Translations under genes and position numbers: made by a program
In this document: piece by piece, positions 61,918 through 64,000 of the stretch
Layout: each line of letters opens with the position of its first letter
Position numbering within the stretch: the stretch's first letter is position 1
The notes under the pieces: generated by a model
Databases searched by the model: none
What the model saw: only the letters and a program-made list of their open reading frames with translations
Told to the model about the DNA's origin: nothing
Assembly: GCF_907165045.1 (NCBI RefSeq)
Contig: NZ_CAJRAU010000010.1
Location: 1-64,000, forward strand
From: Dyadobacter linearis
Lineage (GTDB): Bacteria; Bacteroidota; Bacteroidia; Cytophagales; Spirosomataceae
Reading direction: 5' to 3'
DNA: 64,000 nt

Positions 61918-62880
61918 TCAACCTATTTTCTTAAACAAAGAATCCACAAACTCAGCCCGGTCAAATACTTGTAAATCATCCATTTTCTCGCCGACACCAA
62001 TGTATTTCACAGGAATTTTGAATTCGTCGGAGATACCGATTACCACGCCGCCCTTGGCTGTTCCGTCGAGTTTCGTAATAGCGAGGGCAGTGATTTCTGT
62101 TACTTTGGTGAACTCGCGTGCCTGGATAACTGCATTTTGTCCCGTACTTCCGTCTAACACGAGAAGAACTTCGTGCGGCGAGTCGGGGATGATCTTTTGC
62201 ATGACGCGCTTAATCTTCGAAAGCTCATTCATGAGATTGACTTTCGTATGCAAACGTCCCGCCGTATCGATGATAATCACGTCGGCGCCAATTTCGCTGC
62301 CTTTTTTCAATGCGTCGTAAGCAACCGCCGAAGGGTCAGTATTCATTCCGTGGTCGATCACAGGAACGTCAACCCTTTTTCCCCATAATTTCAGTTGGTC
62401 GACCGCCGCTGCGCGGAACGTATCAGCTGCTCCGAGTACGACCTTGTGCCCACGCTGGTGAAACTGATGCGCCAGCTTGCCGATCGTAGTCGTTTTACCA
62501 ACACCATTTACACCTACAACCATAATCACGTAAGGTTTTGGTAAATGCTGGGTTTCGAAACTGTCTTTAATATCGATGGATTTATTCTCTGTAAGCAGCG
62601 CAGCGATTTCCTCCCGAAGAATGCTGTCCAGCTCTGCCGTAGTCGCGTATTTGTCTCTTGCGACTCGTTCTTCAATGCGTTTGATCACCTTCACGGTAGT
62701 CTCTACACCAACATCTGAACTGACCAGAATATCTTCCAGTTCGTCCAGAACATCCTCGTCAATAGTGGTTTTACCCACAATAGCGCGTGAAAGTTTGCCA
62801 AAGAAGCTGTCTTTGGTTTTTTCAAGACCCTTATCTAATGTTTCTTTTTTTTCCTTCGAAAAAAAGCCGAATAAGCTCAT
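61918..62880 (-). CDS. ftsY: Signal recognition particle receptor FtsY
   Basis: GTPase that docks the SRP-ribosome complex at the membrane for co-translational insertion. The 320 aa protein is the short form with little acidic A domain, as common outside Proteobacteria. The NG domain shows the P loop VGVNGVGKTTTIGKLAHQF (about 119-137), DTAGRLHTK and TKLDGTAKGGV. A terminator from the ribosomal cluster lies 36 nt upstream of its start. The order rpmG, DUF4295, ftsY, rimO is conserved in Bacteroidota. Confidence 0.95.
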   Translation of the reverse strand: MSLFGFFSKEKKETLDKGLEKTKDSFFGKLSRAIVGKTTIDEDVLDELEDILVSSDVGVETTVKVIKRIEERVARDKYATTAELDSILREEIAALLTENKSIDIKDSFETQHLPKPYVIMVVGVNGVGKTTTIGKLAHQFHQRGHKVVLGAADTFRAAAVDQLKLWGKRVDVPVIDHGMNTDPSAVAYDALKKGSEIGADVIIIDTAGRLHTKVNLMNELSKIKRVMQKIIPDSPHEVLLVLDGSTGQNAVIQAREFTKVTEITALAITKLDGTAKGGVVIGISDEFKIPVKYIGVGEKMDDLQVFDRAEFVDSLFKKIG

Positions 62881-62915
62881 AATCCATATATGTTAACGGA
62901 CCAAAAATAAAACAA

Positions 62916-62939
62916 AAAAAGTCCCAACAGGGACTTTTT
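62916..62939 (-). terminator. Bidirectional intrinsic terminator between DUF4295 and ftsY
   Basis: Perfect 10 bp arms AAAAAGTCCC (62916-62925) and GGGACTTTTT (62930-62939) with an AACA loop and A/T tracts at both ends. On the minus strand it ends the rpmG-DUF4295 transcript. Confidence 0.82.
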
Positions 62940-62956
62940 AGTAATACAATATCACA

Positions 62957-63013
62957 CTTCGGCTTCGCTCAGTGGAATAAATGCGATCAATGTCAGTCTG
63001 AGCGTAGCCGAAG
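62957..63013. repeat. Imperfect inverted repeat next to the DUF4295 stop
   Basis: Arms CTTCGGCTTCGCTCAG (62957-62972) and CTGAGCGTAGCCGAAG (62998-63013) are complementary except at one position and enclose 25 nt. Sequences of the CTGAGCGTAGCCGAAG type are common repeats in Bacteroidota genomes. It touches the DUF4295 stop codon and precedes the terminator. Confidence 0.7.
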
Positions 63014-63014
63014 A

Positions 63015-63167
63015 CTAGTTTTTCAAAGCGCCTTGAACACCGTCAAGGGGAACGATTTCTTCTTTGAAGGTATAAGCTCCGGTTTTAGGAGATCTTACGG
63101 CTTTAATCACTTTGGCAAATGATTTACCGCCTTCTTTTTTCAGGGTAGCAACTACTTTCTTTGCCAT
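63015..63167 (-). CDS. DUF4295 small ribosome-associated-locus protein
   Basis: A 50 aa basic protein, too short for ordinary gene finding. It starts with MAKKVVATLKKEGGKSFAKV and ends with LDGVQGALKN. It is the DUF4295 protein that follows rpmG in nearly all Bacteroidota. Its function is not established, but its small basic nature and location suggest a ribosome-linked role. The start ATG is 27 nt after the rpmG stop. Confidence 0.88.
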   Translation of the reverse strand: MAKKVVATLKKEGGKSFAKVIKAVRSPKTGAYTFKEEIVPLDGVQGALKN

Positions 63168-63194
63168 GTCTGTATATTGTTAAAGTTTAAAAAC

Positions 63195-63377
63195 TTATTT
63201 GATCTCTTTATGGACGGTATAGCGTCTCAGGAAAGAATTGAATTTCTTCAGTTCCATACGGCCTGGCGTATTTTTCCGATTTTTTGTAGTCACATAGCGT
63301 GACATTCCCGGAACACCGCTTTCTTTCTGTTCTGTGCATTCCAGTATGACCTGTACTCTATTACCTTTCTTAGCCAT
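63195..63377 (-). CDS. rpmG: 50S ribosomal protein L33
   Basis: Large-subunit ribosomal protein of 60 aa. It matches the L33 pattern [37 protein letters not shown] and [14 protein letters not shown]. Only one cysteine is present, so this is the zinc-free form. rpmB (L28), which normally precedes it in Bacteroidota, is not adjacent; instead a promoter lies upstream. It forms an operon with DUF4295. Confidence 0.95.
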   Translation of the reverse strand: MAKKGNRVQVILECTEQKESGVPGMSRYVTTKNRKNTPGRMELKKFNSFLRRYTVHKEIK

Positions 63378-63406
63378 TTCTTTAATCGTTTTTACAAATA
63401 GGAGTG

Positions 63407-63436
63407 CAAAAGTAACAACATTAATTTTAATACCAA
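63407..63436 (-). promoter_or_regulatory. Promoter of rpmG-DUF4295
   Basis: The minus strand has TTG (63434-63436), a 19 nt spacer and TACTTTTG (63407-63414), a perfect consensus fit. The predicted start of transcription is about 20-25 nt before the rpmG start codon. Confidence 0.7.
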
Positions 63437-63650
63437 TAATAAGAGCAAAATATCCGCAGAAATTTTTGATGATTTTTCTTGAAAGCGGGCTTAGTTAACC
63501 TCTTGTAGTACAAACGGGTAACTGCATCAAAGTTGCTGATAAAATCTATTTTATGCGTGATTCATGAAGGAAATATCGAGCAAACATGCTTTCTTCGTGT
63601 GATGTTTGAACACATTCCTTAATCTGGCGGAAATTTAAAAATTGAAAACA

Positions 63651-64000
63651 ATGACAGTGAAAAAAAGCACTTCTTGGGCGATCGTAGCCCTGGCGGTTTA
63701 CTTCGTGACAGGATGCTCTTCGAAGGACGATCGTGATAAATATGACCATTACTACGGATCTGGAAGCAAGTCGAGAGAGGAAACTGCACTTGTGAAGCTG
63801 GCAAACGACAAGAAAAATCAACCTGAAAAACCTGCTGTCGCTCCGGCTGCTGCGGCTCCTGCTGCCGCAGGTGACTCTGCAAAAGCGGGCGATTCGACTG
63901 CTGCCGCTGCACCTGGCGCAGCCGCAACTCCAGCAGTAGCCGCTGCTCCAAAACGCAAAGCGGTACCCTCCGAAGTTTCTGCATTGCTTAATAAACATGC
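63651..64000 (+). CDS. Probable cytochrome c lipoprotein (cut by window end)
   Basis: The frame is open from the ATG at 63651 to the window end (116 codons seen). It encodes a lipoprotein with lipobox VTGC (C21), then a low-complexity Ala/Pro/Thr linker (about 58-100) and the segment PSEVSALLNKHA at the border. This last piece is the helix that normally precedes a CxxCH haem motif in small c-type cytochromes, so the haem site would lie just outside. The family call is therefore an inference. Confidence 0.7.
   Translation, partial: MTVKKSTSWAIVALAVYFVTGCSSKDDRDKYDHYYGSGSKSREETALVKLANDKKNQPEKPAVAPAAAAPAAAGDSAKAGDSTAAAAPGAAATPAVAAAPKRKAVPSEVSALLNKH

Noticed and set aside
63546-63998. Long minus-strand frames at the window end
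   Set aside because: They are the reverse reading of the Ala/Pro-rich lipoprotein starting at 63651, which has a clear lipobox. The Cys/Ser/Arg-rich and Gln/Arg-rich texts are typical of antisense frames.

Overview
The window comes from a Bacteroidota chromosome, most likely a Cytophagales/Spirosomaceae member (Dyadobacter- or Spirosoma-like; genus inferred, not proven). The evidence is a SusC/SusD pair with FecR and an ECF sigma factor, a GldJ-type gliding/T9SS lipoprotein, a fused SecDF, DUF4293 and DUF4295 genes, the rpmG-DUF4295-ftsY-rimO order, and promoters of the Bacteroidota form TTG-N19-21-TAnnTTTG. No tRNA, rRNA, CRISPR array or insertion sequence was recognised.

Layout: (1) 0.1-6.4 kb: gldJ, mfd, pnuC and a barstar-like gene. 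(2) 6.3-21 kb, all on the minus strand: ECF sigma, FecR, SusC with an STN domain, SusD, then a planctomycete-style set (DUF1549/DUF1553 cytochrome-linked protein, DUF1501 protein, L-rhamnose mutarotase, a DUF2231/cytochrome/leucine-rich-repeat protein and a xylose-isomerase-like TIM barrel). It resembles a polysaccharide-utilisation operon but has no glycoside hydrolase. A triplicated block of palindromes (10.63-11.13 kb) splits it. (3) 21.3-44.7 kb: a type VI secretion locus of the Bacteroidota type (T6SS subtype iii): two LuxR-family regulators, TssK, TssO, TssH (ClpV), PAAR, TssB, TssC, three Hcp (TssD) paralogues, VgrG (TssI), TssN, TssE, TssF and TssG. Embedded in it are three peptidase-like genes without signal peptides (candidate effectors), two collinear paralogous lipoproteins (candidate immunity or envelope proteins), and a three-gene exported module with an OmpA domain that may serve as the envelope anchor. 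(4) 44.8-64 kb: housekeeping genes (secDF, amino-acid permease, lhgO, anmK, ricT-like, purD, recQ, kdsD, rimO, ftsY, DUF4295, rpmG), a small overlapping gene pair of lower GC, and the start of a probable cytochrome c lipoprotein cut by the window end.

How the parts may work together: the ECF/FecR pair probably senses substrate through the STN domain of SusC and switches on the uptake operon. In the T6SS locus TssB/TssC form the sheath, Hcp the tube, VgrG/PAAR the spike, TssE/F/G/K the baseplate, TssN/TssO the membrane parts, and ClpV recycles the sheath. The peptidase-like genes interleaved with ClpV and Hcp/VgrG are the most likely cargo. Four intergenic regions (one outside and three inside the T6SS locus) hold long arrays of degenerate 7-12 nt words followed by their reverse complement, an unusual architecture that could fold into long hairpins in the mRNA.
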